From NCBI RefSeq assembly GCF_029968095.1, contig NZ_JASCIR010000008.1, positions 62,001-126,000 of the forward strand: a stretch of 64,000 nucleotides of DNA, read 5' to 3'. Positions 38,054-47,752 of this stretch are shown one piece after another (the stretch's first letter is position 1; each line of letters begins with the position of its first letter). Position numbers and translations under genes: made by a program. This DNA is from Streptomyces solicavernae (GTDB lineage: Bacteria; Actinomycetota; Actinomycetes; Streptomycetales; Streptomycetaceae). The notes below the pieces were generated by a model. It made no database searches. It was not told the origin of the DNA and saw only the letters and a list, made by a program, of their open reading frames with translations.

Positions 38054-39348
38054 GAGACGGTGCCCTTCGGTGCCGCGAACTCCTGGAAGGCGATGGCCTT
38101 CTCGACGGGGTAGGCCTCCCGGCCCAGGAGCTCGGCGATGATGTACGAGTTGCGGTAGGCGCCCATGCCCAGGTCGGGGCTGGTGATGGAGTGCGTGTGC
38201 GCGCCGGCGTTCTGCAGGAACACGCCGCGCCCGGTGGTGTCGATGCTGTAGTTCCTGGCCACGTCGAAGCGGCCCTGGCCGTCGAAGCGCAGCCGCTCCC
38301 GTATCGGATCGAGGAACTCCGGGACCCGGTAGCGGTAGCCGGTCGCGAGGATCAGGCCCTCGGTGCGCAGCCGGAACTCCTCGCCCTGCTCCTCCTGGCG
38401 GAGGCCGAGCACGTACTGGCCCGAGTCCCGCTCGTAACGTGCCTGCTGCAGCGCCGTGTTGGTCATCAGGCGGGTCGGCACCGGGCCCTTGACGTTCTTC
38501 TCGTAGAGCAGGTCGAAGATCGTGTCGATCAGGTCCCCGTCGATGCCCTTGAACAGGCCCTTCTGGCCGCGCTCCAGGCGGTAGCGGGTCTCCTCGGGCA
38601 GCGCCCGGAAGTAGTCGATGTACTCCGGGGAGGTCATCTCCAGGGTGAGCTTGGTGTATTCGAGCGGGAAGAAGCGCGGCGAGCGGGTGACCCAGTTGAG
38701 CCGGTAGCCGTACTCGTCGATGGAGCTCAGCAGGTCGAGGTAGATCTCGGCGGCGCTCTGCCCGCTGCCGACCAGCGTGATCGACTCCTTCCGCACCAGG
38801 TCCCGCTTGGCGTGCACATAGCCGGAGTTGTGGATGAAGTCCCCGCCGATCCCTTCGCACGCCTCCGGCACATACGGCGGCGTCCCGGTGCCGAGCACCA
38901 GGTGCCGGGTGCGGTACGTGTCCCCGGCGGCCGTTTTCACCACGTACAGCCCGTCCTCGTACGCGACCTCCGTGACCGTCGTGCCGAAGCGCACGGACGG
39001 CAGCTGAGCGGCGGCCCAGCGGCAGTAGTCGTTGTACTCGGTGCGCAGCGGGTAGAAGTTCTCGCGGATGTAGAACGAGTACAACCGCCCTGATTCCTTC
39101 AGGTACTTGAGGAAGGAGTACGGCGAGGTCGGGTCGGCGAGCGTGACCAGGTCCGACATGAACGGCGTCTGCAGATGCGCGCCCTCCAGGAACATGCCGG
39201 AGTGCCAGTCGAAGTCCGGCTTGGAGTCGAGGAACAGGGCGTCCAGCTCGTCGAGCGGCTCGGCCAGACAGGCGAGCCCGAGGTTGAACGGCCCGAGGCC
39301 GATACCGATCAGGTCGTACGGCTCACGGTTCTCACGAGGCTCGGACAA
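38050..39348 (-). CDS. desB: Cadaverine N-monooxygenase DesB-like
   Basis: A 432-residue FAD-dependent N-hydroxylase: [14 protein letters not shown] (FAD), [30 protein letters not shown] (NADPH), [12 protein letters not shown]. It hydroxylates one amine of cadaverine for desferrioxamine-type siderophores. The start is TTG at 39348 with GGGAG seven bases before; no ATG or GTG in frame fits. It overlaps the desA 3' end by 17 bp. It is followed by the coupled 66-residue frame rather than desC, unlike the normal des operon. Confidence 0.93.
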   Translation of the reverse strand: MSEPRENREPYDLIGIGLGPFNLGLACLAEPLDELDALFLDSKPDFDWHSGMFLEGAHLQTPFMSDLVTLADPTSPYSFLKYLKESGRLYSFYIRENFYPLRTEYNDYCRWAAAQLPSVRFGTTVTEVAYEDGLYVVKTAAGDTYRTRHLVLGTGTPPYVPEACEGIGGDFIHNSGYVHAKRDLVRKESITLVGSGQSAAEIYLDLLSSIDEYGYRLNWVTRSPRFFPLEYTKLTLEMTSPEYIDYFRALPEETRYRLERGQKGLFKGIDGDLIDTIFDLLYEKNVKGPVPTRLMTNTALQQARYERDSGQYVLGLRQEEQGEEFRLRTEGLILATGYRYRVPEFLDPIRERLRFDGQGRFDVARNYSIDTTGRGVFLQNAGAHTHSITSPDLGMGAYRNSYIIAELLGREAYPVEKAIAFQEFAAPKGTVS

Positions 39349-40789
39349 GGGAGTCTCCCAGGTACTGCTCGGCGTGGCCCGCGATCAGATCGAGGACTGC
39401 GGCGATGTCGGCGGTGGTGGTCTCGGGGTTGAGCAGGGTGAACTTCAGGTAGTGCCGCCCGCCCGCCTTCGTACCGGCGACGATCGCGTCCCCGGAGGCG
39501 AACAGGGCCTTGCGGGCATGGAGGTTGGCGCGGTCGATCTCGGCCGGGTCGGCGATGCTCTGCGGGATGTACCGGAAGACAAGCGTCGACAGCTGCGGCT
39601 CCACGACCACGTCGAAGCGCGGGTCGAGGGCGAGCAGCCGCCAGCCGTCCGCGGCCAGCTCGCAGACCTCGTCGAAGAGCTCGCCGATCCCGTCGGCGCC
39701 GAGCACGCGCAGCGTCATCCACAGCTTCAGCGCGTCGAAGCGGCGTGTGGTCTGCAGCGACTTGTCCACCTGGTTCGGTATCCGCTCGGCGACGGTGCGC
39801 CGCGGGTTGAGGTAGTCGGCGTGGTACGTGGCGTGTCGCAGCGTCTCCCGGTCCCGGACCAGCACTGCGGATGAACTCACCGGCTGGAAGAACGACTTGT
39901 GGTAGTCGACGGTCACGGAGTCGGCCCGCTCGATCCCGTCCAGCAGAGGCCGGTTCTTCAGCGACACGAGCAGCCCGCAGCCGTACGCGGCGTCCACGTG
40001 CAGCCAGGTGTCGTGCAGTCCGGCCAGCTCGGCGATCTCGGGCAGCGGGTCGATGGAGCCGAAGTCGGTGGTGCCGGCGGTGGCCACGACCGCCATCGGC
40101 GTCAACCCGTCGCGCGCGCACTTCTCCAGCTCGTGGGCGAGGGCGACGGTCAGCATCCGCTTGTTGCGGTCGCAGGGCACGGACACGACGGAGTCCGCGG
40201 GCAGGCCGAGCAGCTTGGCCGACTTCTGCACGCTGAAGTGGCTGCACTCCGAGGCGAACACCCGGAGTTTCGCCGGGTCCTCGGTCTTGCACTCCTCCCT
40301 CGCGAGCAGCAGCGCCTCCAGGTTGGACTGCGTACCGCCGCTGGTGAACACTCCGTCGGCCGCCGGGCCGAGGCCGATGCGCTGGGCGGTCCAGTCGATC
40401 AGGCGGCGCTCGATCAGGGTGGCGCCCGCGGACTGGTCCCAGGTGTCGAGGGAGGAGTTGACGGCGCTGAGCACGGCCTCGCCGAGCACCGCGGGGATGA
40501 CGACGGGGCAGTTGAGGTGGGCGAGGTAGCGCGGGTGGTGGAAGTAGACGGCGTCGCGCAGATAGGTCTCTTCGAGCTCGTCCAGGGCGGCGGACGGGTC
40601 GTGCAGCGGGCGGTCCAGGTCCACGGCGTCGATGGTGGGGGCGAGCCGCTCGGGGGTGATCCCGGTGAACGGGCCCTGGACTCCGGCGATTCGGGCCGCG
40701 ACGCGGTCGGCGCCTTCGGCGATGCAGCGGCGGTAGGCCTCCGCGTTCAGGCCGTTGAGCAGATGGGCCCTGGGCGCGAGGAGACTCAT
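39332..40789 (-). CDS. desA: Lysine decarboxylase DesA-like
   Basis: A 485-residue PLP-dependent decarboxylase that makes cadaverine from lysine. Very close to the DesA sequence I know: [69 protein letters not shown] and the PLP lysine in [14 protein letters not shown] (AAG at 39896-39898). ATG at 40789 with GGGAGG eight bases upstream; an in-frame start 42 bases earlier lacks a site. First gene of the biosynthetic operon, with a strong iron box 72 bp before the start. Confidence 0.95.
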   Translation of the reverse strand: MSLLAPRAHLLNGLNAEAYRRCIAEGADRVAARIAGVQGPFTGITPERLAPTIDAVDLDRPLHDPSAALDELEETYLRDAVYFHHPRYLAHLNCPVVIPAVLGEAVLSAVNSSLDTWDQSAGATLIERRLIDWTAQRIGLGPAADGVFTSGGTQSNLEALLLAREECKTEDPAKLRVFASECSHFSVQKSAKLLGLPADSVVSVPCDRNKRMLTVALAHELEKCARDGLTPMAVVATAGTTDFGSIDPLPEIAELAGLHDTWLHVDAAYGCGLLVSLKNRPLLDGIERADSVTVDYHKSFFQPVSSSAVLVRDRETLRHATYHADYLNPRRTVAERIPNQVDKSLQTTRRFDALKLWMTLRVLGADGIGELFDEVCELAADGWRLLALDPRFDVVVEPQLSTLVFRYIPQSIADPAEIDRANLHARKALFASGDAIVAGTKAGGRHYLKFTLLNPETTTADIAAVLDLIAGHAEQYLGDSLVRAS

Positions 40790-40860
40790 GAACGGTCCTC
40801 CCAGAAAGGGGACGTTGGGCCACGCCCGCACGGGGCGGGCGCAGCTCCGAGGCAGTGGGC

Positions 40861-40879
40861 TTAGGTTAGCCTAACCTTA
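40861..40879. promoter_or_regulatory. Iron box upstream of desA
   Basis: TTAGGTTAGCCTAACCTTA matches the DmdR1/IdeR consensus at 17 of 19 positions and is nearly palindromic. It lies in the desA promoter region, where desA of S. coelicolor also carries such a box. Confidence 0.92.
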
Positions 40880-40964
40880 AGTCCCTGCTCCATGGCAGGC
40901 TCATAGGTTCACTCGCCCACCGGGGGGCGCGCCAGGGGCGCTCGGGCGCACGCCGCGGCATGAC

Positions 40965-40998
40965 GATGCCCCCGTACGGACCGTCGTACGGGGGCATC
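40965..40998 (-). terminator. Terminator after the siderophore-interacting protein gene
   Basis: GATGCCCCCGTACG / CGTACGGGGGCATC, a perfect 14-bp stem with a six-base loop, downstream of the 41058 stop and before the desA promoter. Confidence 0.8.
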
Positions 40999-41057
40999 GG
41001 GTTGGGGGTGTGGTGGTTTGGGGGCTGTGGTGCTTTGGGGGCTGTGGTGGCAGGTGT

Positions 41058-41924
41058 CTAGCCCGCCTCGGCCTCAGTCCGCAGGGCGTCTTCGGAGGCG
41101 CCGAGCCGCCAGTATCCGGTGAACGTGACCGCCCTGCGGTCAAATTCCCGCTCCCGGACAAGGTGGCGACGCAACGCCTTGACGGTTCCGGCCTCCCCGG
41201 CGATCCAGCAGTACGGTTGGGCCTCGGGCAAGGAGGCGGCCCGAACCGCCTCAACGGTCCGTTCCGTCCGATGCGCACCCGACGCCTCCGTGACCTCGCG
41301 CACGAGCCATGTGATATCCGCGTCGGCCTGAGTCTTCAGCTCCAACTGATCGCTGGAGGAGGGCGCTTCGAGCCACACCCTGGCCCTCGTTCCGGCCGGA
41401 AGCGACTCCAGAATCGAAGCCGCCGCAGGCAACGCTGTCTCATCGGCCCATATCAACACCCACTCGGCGCCTTCGGGGAGCCGGAACCGTATGCCGCTGT
41501 TGTCCGGGCCCGTCGGCCCGAGCACCGCGACCCGGTCGCCCGGCTCGGCCCGCTCCGCCCAGGCGCACGCCGGACCGCCGTCCGGATGCACCGCGAAGTC
41601 GATGTCCAACTCCTCGGCGGGACTGCGGCGTTGCTCGCGCGCCGTGTACGACCGCATCACCGCACGGGTGTCCTCCGGCATCGCCCGGTACGCCGCATAC
41701 CAGCCCGCCGGGTCCTGGCCGTCGGCCTGCGGCAGCTCCGGCTCGGCCTGGCCCGGCCGCGGCAGGAACAGCGACAGGCTCTGGTCGAGCCCGCCGGACC
41801 GGAACGCGCCGAGCCCGGGCCCGGTGAACGTGACCCGCACGAGCGACGGCGACAGCCGCACCACCCGCTCGACCTCAAGCCGGAACAGCCGGTACGGGTC
41901 GAAAGCGCTCTGCGCAGCCGTCAC
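41058..41924 (-). CDS. Siderophore-interacting protein (ferric-siderophore reductase)
   Basis: A 288-residue SIP/ViuB-type flavoprotein that reduces Fe(III) in imported siderophores with NAD(P)H. Seen: the FAD-binding MRSYTAREQ motif (R-x-Y-T/S), DIDFAVHPDGGPACAWAER, GDRVAVLGPTGPD, and the C-terminal WIAGEAGTVKALRRHLV and GYWRLGASED that define the family. GTG start overlaps the DesE stop, so it is translated with the receptor. This desE-SIP pair is the conserved part of the des locus (SCO2780-2781 in S. coelicolor, from memory). Confidence 0.95.
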   Translation of the reverse strand: MTAAQSAFDPYRLFRLEVERVVRLSPSLVRVTFTGPGLGAFRSGGLDQSLSLFLPRPGQAEPELPQADGQDPAGWYAAYRAMPEDTRAVMRSYTAREQRRSPAEELDIDFAVHPDGGPACAWAERAEPGDRVAVLGPTGPDNSGIRFRLPEGAEWVLIWADETALPAAASILESLPAGTRARVWLEAPSSSDQLELKTQADADITWLVREVTEASGAHRTERTVEAVRAASLPEAQPYCWIAGEAGTVKALRRHLVREREFDRRAVTFTGYWRLGASEDALRTEAEAG

Positions 41925-42952
41925 TTGGCGACCCTCTTCGCGTCCTCGATGGCCTTCGCCAGGTCCTCAAGGATCGGCGCGCACTTGTCGTACGAGTAGA
42001 TCGGCTCGGTGACGCGGGGGACGACCTGGCCTGCCTTGACGGCGGGCAGCTGCTTCCAGGTCGGCTTGGACTTGTCGAGGTCGGCGGGCTGGATGGCCGA
42101 GGTGCGGTTGTCCATCATGATGACGTCCGCGCCGTACTTGTCGACGTTCTCCCAGCTCAGCTCCTCGAAGAAGCCCTGCGCGTTCACCTTCGGCCTGACG
42201 AACTTCACGCCGAGCTCCTCGAAGTACCGGGTGTCTGCGGACGTCTCCGCCAGCGAGACGTAGAAGAGGTCCGCGCCGGCCGAGCCGATCATGACCTTGA
42301 TCTCCGGCTTGGCCTTGGCGGCCTGGCGCAGCCGCTCGGCGGCCTTCTCGAACCGGGCCTTGGCGTCGGTGACCTTCTTCGCCTTCAGGTCCGCGCCGAG
42401 CGACTCGGCGAGGTCGGCGCGGCGCTGCAGGGCCTTGGGCATGCTGGTCTCGGCGGCCCACAGCGCGACGCTCGGGGCCAGCTTCAGGATCTTGTCCTTG
42501 GACTCGTCCGGCACGTACCAGAGGGCGTCCTTCAGCCACATGTCCGTGATCAGCAGCTCGGGCGCAAGCGCCGCGTACTTCTCGACGTTGAACTGGCCCC
42601 ACTCGTTGCCGAGGATCTCCACCTTACTGATGTCCATGTCTCCGGCCTGGACATCGGGCTTGCCGTCCTTGCCCTTGGTCGGGCCGAAGACACCCTTGAC
42701 CTTGATGCCGTAGTCGTACAGCGCGGCCGCGGTGCCGGTGAACGCCACGATGTTCTTCGGCACCGCGTCCGTCTTCACGGTCTTGCCGCGGTCGTCCTTG
42801 AAGGACCAGGAGCCCTCCTTGCCGCCGCCGGACTCCGAGCCGCCGTCCGCCTTTTTGTCACCGCAGGCGGTGAGCAGAGCGCCGAGGGATACGGCACTTC
42901 CCGCGGCGAGGAGGCTGCGACGGGAGGGGCGGACGGCTCGGGAGAGGGGCAT
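41921..42952 (-). CDS. desE: Ferrioxamine-binding lipoprotein DesE-like
   Basis: A 343-residue lipoprotein with a twin-arginine-like signal (PSRRSLLAAG), lipobox LLTAC (Cys30), then a type III substrate-binding fold with VAFTGTAAALYDYGIKVKGVFG and long inter-domain helix. DesE binds several ferrioxamines in S. coelicolor. No own permease is adjacent; the fused FecCD system 15 kb away may serve it or other permeases may. Iron box 48 bp upstream of the ATG. Confidence 0.93.
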   Translation of the reverse strand: MPLSRAVRPSRRSLLAAGSAVSLGALLTACGDKKADGGSESGGGKEGSWSFKDDRGKTVKTDAVPKNIVAFTGTAAALYDYGIKVKGVFGPTKGKDGKPDVQAGDMDISKVEILGNEWGQFNVEKYAALAPELLITDMWLKDALWYVPDESKDKILKLAPSVALWAAETSMPKALQRRADLAESLGADLKAKKVTDAKARFEKAAERLRQAAKAKPEIKVMIGSAGADLFYVSLAETSADTRYFEELGVKFVRPKVNAQGFFEELSWENVDKYGADVIMMDNRTSAIQPADLDKSKPTWKQLPAVKAGQVVPRVTEPIYSYDKCAPILEDLAKAIEDAKRVAK

Positions 42953-43000
42953 GACGTGACTGCTTTCGTGGACGGGACGGCAACCTGGCGCGATCTCGCG

Positions 43001-43019
43001 TTAGGTTAACCTAACCTAA
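43001..43019. promoter_or_regulatory. Iron box upstream of desE
   Basis: TTAGGTTAACCTAACCTAA matches the DmdR1/IdeR consensus at 17 of 19 positions. It contains the three-fold repeated TTAGGT/CTAACC half-site pattern and lies right before the desE gene. Confidence 0.93.
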
Positions 43020-43072
43020 GGTCGCACTGGGGTACGGGTCCAGCCCCCGACTTGCCCTCAAGGGCCCTCTTG

Positions 43073-43192
43073 AGGGGCGCGGGGAACTGCGCGGTCTTTC
43101 TCAGGGGCGCGGGGAACTGCGCGGTCTTTCTCAGGGGCGCGGGGAACTGCGCAGTCTTTTTTAGGGGCGCGGGGAACTGCGCAGTCCTTGAG
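43073..43192. repeat. Four tandem copies of a 30-bp Streptomyces intergenic repeat
   Basis: Units begin at 43073, 43103, 43133 and 43163. Each holds GGGGCGCGGGGAACTGCGC followed by a variable CGGTCTTTCT-like tail. I know this core as a common dispersed element of Streptomyces intergenic DNA. Each core can pair with neighbours in part. It lies between the acdH stop and the desE promoter; terminator function is possible. Confidence 0.9.
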
Positions 43193-43252
43193 AGCAACCG
43201 CGACGGTGCAGCAGGCGAGAGACGACCGGTGCAGCCCGGTGGGGGCTGGGGC

Positions 43253-44413
43253 TCAACCAGTGAGCCCCAACTCCCGAGCGATCAGCATCCGCTGCACCTC
43301 ACTCGTCCCCTCCCCGATCTCCAGAATCTTGGAGTCCCGCCACATCCGCGCCACGGGGAACTCGTTCATGAACCCGTACCCCCCATGGATCTGCGTGGCC
43401 TCCCGCGCGTTGTCCACCGCCACCGTCGACGAGTACAGCTTCGCCAGCGCCGCCTCCTTCTTGAACGGCTCCCCGCTCACCAGGCGCGAGGCCGCGTCCC
43501 GCCAGGACAGGCGGGACGTGTGCGCCTTCATCTCCATGTCGGCCAGCTTGAACTGGATCGCCTGGTTGTCCCCGATCGGCCGCCCGAAGGCCCGCCGCTC
43601 CTTCGCGTACCGCAGCGACTCGTCCACACAGCCCTGCGCCAGGCCCGTAGCCAGAGCGGAGATTGCGATCCGGCCCTCGTCCAGAATGCGCAGGAACTGC
43701 GCGTACCCGCGGCCCTCCTCGCCGAGCAGGTTCTCCACCGGCACCCGTACGTCCGCGAAGGACAACTCCCGGGTGTCCGAGGCGTTCCAGCCGACCTTCG
43801 AGTACGGTGCCGCCACCGTGAACCCGGGCGTGCCCGACGGCACGATGATCGACGAGATCAGCGGCTTGCCGCTCTCGGTCCGGCCGGTCACCGCGGTCAC
43901 GGTCACCAACCCGGTGATGTCCGTACCGGAGTTGGTGATGAAGCACTTCGAGCCGTTGATCACCCAATCGTCGCCGTCCCGCACGGCCGTCGTCCGCGTG
44001 CCGCCCGCGTCCGAACCGCACTCCGGCTCCGTGAGCCCGAACGCGCCAAGCATCTCGCCGGAGCACATCCGCGGCAGCCACTCCCGCTTCTGCTCCTCGG
44101 TGCCGAAGCGGAACACCGGCATCGAGCCGAGCGACACCCCGGCCTCCAGGGTGATCGCCACCGAGGAGTCGACCCGGGCCAGCTCCTCCAGGGCGATGCC
44201 GAGGGCGAGATAGTCCCCGCCCATGCCGCCGTACTCCTCGGGGAACGGCAGCCCGAACAGGCCCATCCGCCCCATCTCGCGCACGATCTCGTACGGGAAC
44301 TCGTGCCGCTCGTAGAAGTCGCCGATCTTGGGGGCGACCACGTCGTGCGCGAACTCCTCGACGGTGCGGCGCAGTTCCTCGTGCTCGGCGGAGAGCCGGT
44401 GGTCCAGAGACAT
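43253..44413 (-). CDS. acdH: Acyl-CoA dehydrogenase (AcdH / isovaleryl-CoA dehydrogenase-like)
   Basis: A 386-residue flavoprotein: LTEPECGSDAGGTRT (substrate and FAD loop), NGSKCFITNSGTDI, LDEGRIAISALATGLAQGC, and the C-terminal IHGGYGFMNEFPVARMWRDSKI signature and EIGEGTSEVQRMLIAREL. It oxidizes short branched acyl-CoA in valine, isoleucine or leucine breakdown. ATG at 44413 with GGAG nine bases upstream. It is the last gene of an operon with HMG-CoA lyase and methylcrotonyl-CoA carboxylase, so isovaleryl-CoA is the likely main substrate. Confidence 0.93.
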   Translation of the reverse strand: MSLDHRLSAEHEELRRTVEEFAHDVVAPKIGDFYERHEFPYEIVREMGRMGLFGLPFPEEYGGMGGDYLALGIALEELARVDSSVAITLEAGVSLGSMPVFRFGTEEQKREWLPRMCSGEMLGAFGLTEPECGSDAGGTRTTAVRDGDDWVINGSKCFITNSGTDITGLVTVTAVTGRTESGKPLISSIIVPSGTPGFTVAAPYSKVGWNASDTRELSFADVRVPVENLLGEEGRGYAQFLRILDEGRIAISALATGLAQGCVDESLRYAKERRAFGRPIGDNQAIQFKLADMEMKAHTSRLSWRDAASRLVSGEPFKKEAALAKLYSSTVAVDNAREATQIHGGYGFMNEFPVARMWRDSKILEIGEGTSEVQRMLIARELGLTG

Positions 44414-44418
44414 CGTGG

Positions 44419-45693
44419 TCACTCCTCGGTTTTCTTGGCGGCCTCGTGGGCCTCGGTGTTCTGCGGCTGGGGCTTCGGCTGTGGCTGGGGCTGTGGCCTC
44501 GGCTGTGGCTGGGGCTTCGTCTGCGGCTGCCGCTGCCGCTGCTGTGCGGCGGTGCGCAGGGGTGTTTCCGGCTGGTCCGCCGCGGCGCCCGCGAGGGCTC
44601 GGACGGTGCGGGACGGGCTGGGTCGGCCCAGCTGTCCGGCGAGCCAGGTGCTGGTGGCGGTGAGTGCGGTGAGATCGACCCCGGTCTCGATGCCGAGGCC
44701 GTGCAGCATCCACACCAGGTCCTCGGTGGCGAGGTTCCCGGTGGCGCTCTTCGCGTACGGGCAGCCGCCGAGCCCGCCCGCGGAGGCGTCCACGGTGGTC
44801 ACGCCGTGCTGCAGGGCGGCCAGCGTGTTGGAGAGCGCCTGGCCGTAGGTGTCGTGGAAGTGCACGCCGACGGTCTCGGTGCCCACGCCCTTCTCGGCGA
44901 GCCCGGTCAGCAGGGCGCGCACATGGCCCGGTGTGGCCACGCCGATGGTGTCCCCGAGGCTCAGCTCGTCACAGCCGAGCTCCATCAACTCCTTGGCCAC
45001 GCCGACCACTTGCTCGACGGGGACGGGGCCCTCCCAGGGGTCGCCGAAGCACATCGACAGATAGCCGCGCACATGCACCCCGGCAGCCTTCGCCCGCGCC
45101 ACGACCGGCGCGAACATGGCCAGGGACTCCGCCACCGAACGGTTGAGGTTGCGCCGCGCGAACGACTCCGTGGCGGAACCGAAGACCGCGATCCGGCGCG
45201 CCCCGAGGTCCAGGGCCCGGTCGAGCCCGCGTTCGTTCGGCACGAGCACCGGCAGGTGCACGCCCTCGATGTCGCCGAGCAGGGGGAACAGCTCCTCGGC
45301 GTCGGCGAGTTGGGGGACCCACTTGGGGTGCACGAAGCTCGTCGCCTCGACCGTGCCGAGCCCGGCGGCGGCGAGGCGGTGCACAAACTCCGCCTTGACG
45401 TCGGTCGGCACTGTCGCCTTCTCGTTCTGCAGCCCGTCCCGCGCGCCCACCTCGTGGATCCGCACGCGAGCCGGGAGCCCGGGGGCGGGCACGGTCATGG
45501 GGAGGGCGGCGGTGGCGGTGGCGGTGGCGGTGTCGGTGTGGGTGCGGGTGGCGGGGTCGGTGCGTGTGCCGGTGCGGGTGGCGGGGCCGGTCTCGGTACG
45601 GGTGCCGGGGCCGGTGCCTGTGCGCGTGCCGGGGCCGGTGCCTGAGCGGGTGCCGGTGCGCGTGCCGGGGCCAGTGTCGGGTTCGGTGGTCAT
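44419..45693 (-). CDS. Hydroxymethylglutaryl-CoA lyase
   Basis: Cleaves HMG-CoA to acetoacetate and acetyl-CoA, the last step of leucine degradation. Core (about 70-365) has [45 protein letters not shown] and [15 protein letters not shown] with the catalytic cysteine. Both ends are unusual: residues 5-60 repeat GTRTGTGPG and the last 45 repeat QPQPKPQPQ, each from simple DNA repeats. The ATG at 45693 overlaps the carboxylase stop (ATGA); the core could also start at the ATG at 45498. 424 residues against about 300 in the family. Confidence 0.93.
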   Translation of the reverse strand: MTTEPDTGPGTRTGTRSGTGPGTRTGTGPGTRTETGPATRTGTRTDPATRTHTDTATATATAALPMTVPAPGLPARVRIHEVGARDGLQNEKATVPTDVKAEFVHRLAAAGLGTVEATSFVHPKWVPQLADAEELFPLLGDIEGVHLPVLVPNERGLDRALDLGARRIAVFGSATESFARRNLNRSVAESLAMFAPVVARAKAAGVHVRGYLSMCFGDPWEGPVPVEQVVGVAKELMELGCDELSLGDTIGVATPGHVRALLTGLAEKGVGTETVGVHFHDTYGQALSNTLAALQHGVTTVDASAGGLGGCPYAKSATGNLATEDLVWMLHGLGIETGVDLTALTATSTWLAGQLGRPSPSRTVRALAGAAADQPETPLRTAAQQRQRQPQTKPQPQPRPQPQPQPKPQPQNTEAHEAAKKTEE

Positions 45694-47747
45694 CGCGCCG
45701 CCTCCTCGTGCTTCGGGGCAGCCTCGGCGTCCGCCGCGGCCCCGGCGGCGTCCTCGTCGGGTGCGACCACCGCGAGCACCTGGTCCATGGCGACCGTCGT
45801 CCCGGGCGTGACGTCGAGTTCGGTGACGGTGCCCGCGTGCGGCGCGGAGATGACGTGTTCCATCTTCATCGCCTCGACCACCAACAGGCTCTGCCCCGCG
45901 GCCACCTGATCGCCGACGGCCACCTTCACCACCGTGACCGTGCCGGGCATCGGGGCCGTCATCGCGTCCACCCCGGCATGCGCGGCGCCGGTGAGCGAGG
46001 CCGCGACTCTGTCGTACGACTGCACGTGCCAGGCGTCGCCGTCCCGGCCCAGCCAGTCGTCCGCGCGGTGGAAGGTGTGCGTGACGCCGTCCAGGGTGAC
46101 CGTCACGCGGTCCTCCGTGACGCGGGCGCTCTCGTCGCGCACCGCGCGCGCGACGGGTTCGAGTCCTGGTACCCGGAGGTCGAAGTCGAGCGGAGTGGGC
46201 CTGCCCCCGAGCCGCCAGCCCGACGGCACCGAGAACGGGTCGACCCAGCCGCCGACCTCCGGCGTCAGCTCCGCCCGGCGCACCGCGGCCGCAGCCTCGT
46301 ACACCTCGTCCGGCACCGAGGCGTCCACCAGCTCGTCCGCCACCCGCTCGACCAGTCCGGTGTCCAGCTCCCCGGCCACCACGGCCGGGTGGGCGAGCAG
46401 GCGGCGCAGGAAGCCCGCGTTGGTCGGCACGCCGAGGGTGACCGTGCGGGCGAGGGCAGCCCGCAGCCGGCGCAGAGCGGTGGCCCGGTCCGGGCCGTAC
46501 GCGATCACCTTGGAGAGCATCGGGTCGTAGAGGCTGCCGATCTCCGTGCCTTCGGTGAGCCCGGAGTCCGTGCGCACCCCGTCGCCCTGCGGCTCGCGCA
46601 GTGCGAGGACCGTGCCGCCGGAGGGGAGGAACCCGCGGGCCGGGTCCTCGGCGCAGATCCGGGCCTCCACCGCGTGCCCGTCGAGCGTGATGTCGTCCTG
46701 GCTGTAGGGAAGCTGCTCACCGGCGGCGACGCGCAGCTGCCACTCCACCAGGTCGATCCCGGTGATCAGCTCGGTGACCGGGTGCTCCACCTGGAGGCGG
46801 GTGTTCATCTCCATGAAGTAGTACGCCGAGGGGTCGTCGCCCGGCACGATGAACTCCACCGTGCCCGCGCCGACGTAGCCGCAGGAGCGGGCCGCCTGGA
46901 CCGCGGCCTCGCCCATCGCCGCGCGCGTGGCCTCGTCGAGCAGGACCGAGGGGGCCTCCTCGATGATCTTCTGGTGGCGGCGCTGCAGGGAGCACTCACG
47001 CTCGCCGAGGTGGACCACGTTTCCGTGGGTGTCGGCGAGGACCTGGATCTCGATGTGCCGCGGCCGGTCGACCCAGCGCTCCACGAGCAGGGTGTCGTCA
47101 CCGAAGGAGGCCCGTGCCTCGCGCCGGGCGGCGGCGATCTCCTCCAGGAGCGCCGACTCCAGACGCGTCAGCCGCATGCCCTTGCCGCCGCCGCCCGCCG
47201 AGGGCTTGAGGAGCACCGGCATGCCGATCTCCCTGGCCGCCTCGGCCAGTTCGTCGTCGCTCAGGCCGGAGCCCGAGGAGCCGGGCACCACGGGGACGCC
47301 GGCGGCGCGCACGGTCTGCTTGGCGCGGATCTTGTCGCCCATCAGGGAGATGGCGTCGGCTGGCGGCCCGATGAACGTCAGCCCGGCCTCCGCGCAGGCC
47401 CGCGCGAAGGCGGCGTTCTCCGCGAGGAATCCGTACCCGGGGTGCACCGCCTGGGCGCCGGTCCGGGTGGCCGCTTCCAGGAGCCGCTCCACCGACAGAT
47501 AGCTCTCGGTCGCGGGCGGCGGCCCGATGCGCACCGCCGTGTCCGCCTCGCGCACATGCCGGGCGTCGGCGTCCGCGTCGCTGAACACGGCCACCGAGCG
47601 CACCCCGAGCTCGCGCAGCGTGCGGATGACGCGGACCGCGATCTCACCGCGGTTGGCGACGAGGACCGTGTCGAACATCGGCGCGGCGGGCGCAGCCCCG
47701 GAACGCGGGGCGCTGGACGTGGAGGTCGTGGAAGTCGTGGAAGTCAT
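45690..47747 (-). CDS. Methylcrotonyl-CoA carboxylase alpha subunit (biotin carboxylase + BCCP)
   Basis: A 685-residue biotin-dependent carboxylase subunit: biotin carboxylase domain (about 24-470) with [12 protein letters not shown] (ATP grasp), [14 protein letters not shown] and [12 protein letters not shown]; a middle domain; and a C-terminal biotinyl domain with EAMKMEH (biotin Lys codon 45864-45866). Leucine-pathway context points to methylcrotonyl-CoA rather than acetyl/propionyl-CoA. ATG at 47747, five bases after the beta subunit stop; residues 1-23 are Ser/Thr-rich and possibly not native to the domain ([14 protein letters not shown] at 24 is the usual beginning). Confidence 0.93.
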   Translation of the reverse strand: MTSTTSTTSTSSAPRSGAAPAAPMFDTVLVANRGEIAVRVIRTLRELGVRSVAVFSDADADARHVREADTAVRIGPPPATESYLSVERLLEAATRTGAQAVHPGYGFLAENAAFARACAEAGLTFIGPPADAISLMGDKIRAKQTVRAAGVPVVPGSSGSGLSDDELAEAAREIGMPVLLKPSAGGGGKGMRLTRLESALLEEIAAARREARASFGDDTLLVERWVDRPRHIEIQVLADTHGNVVHLGERECSLQRRHQKIIEEAPSVLLDEATRAAMGEAAVQAARSCGYVGAGTVEFIVPGDDPSAYYFMEMNTRLQVEHPVTELITGIDLVEWQLRVAAGEQLPYSQDDITLDGHAVEARICAEDPARGFLPSGGTVLALREPQGDGVRTDSGLTEGTEIGSLYDPMLSKVIAYGPDRATALRRLRAALARTVTLGVPTNAGFLRRLLAHPAVVAGELDTGLVERVADELVDASVPDEVYEAAAAVRRAELTPEVGGWVDPFSVPSGWRLGGRPTPLDFDLRVPGLEPVARAVRDESARVTEDRVTVTLDGVTHTFHRADDWLGRDGDAWHVQSYDRVAASLTGAAHAGVDAMTAPMPGTVTVVKVAVGDQVAAGQSLLVVEAMKMEHVISAPHAGTVTELDVTPGTTVAMDQVLAVVAPDEDAAGAAADAEAAPKHEEAAR

Positions 47748-47752
47748 GGTCC

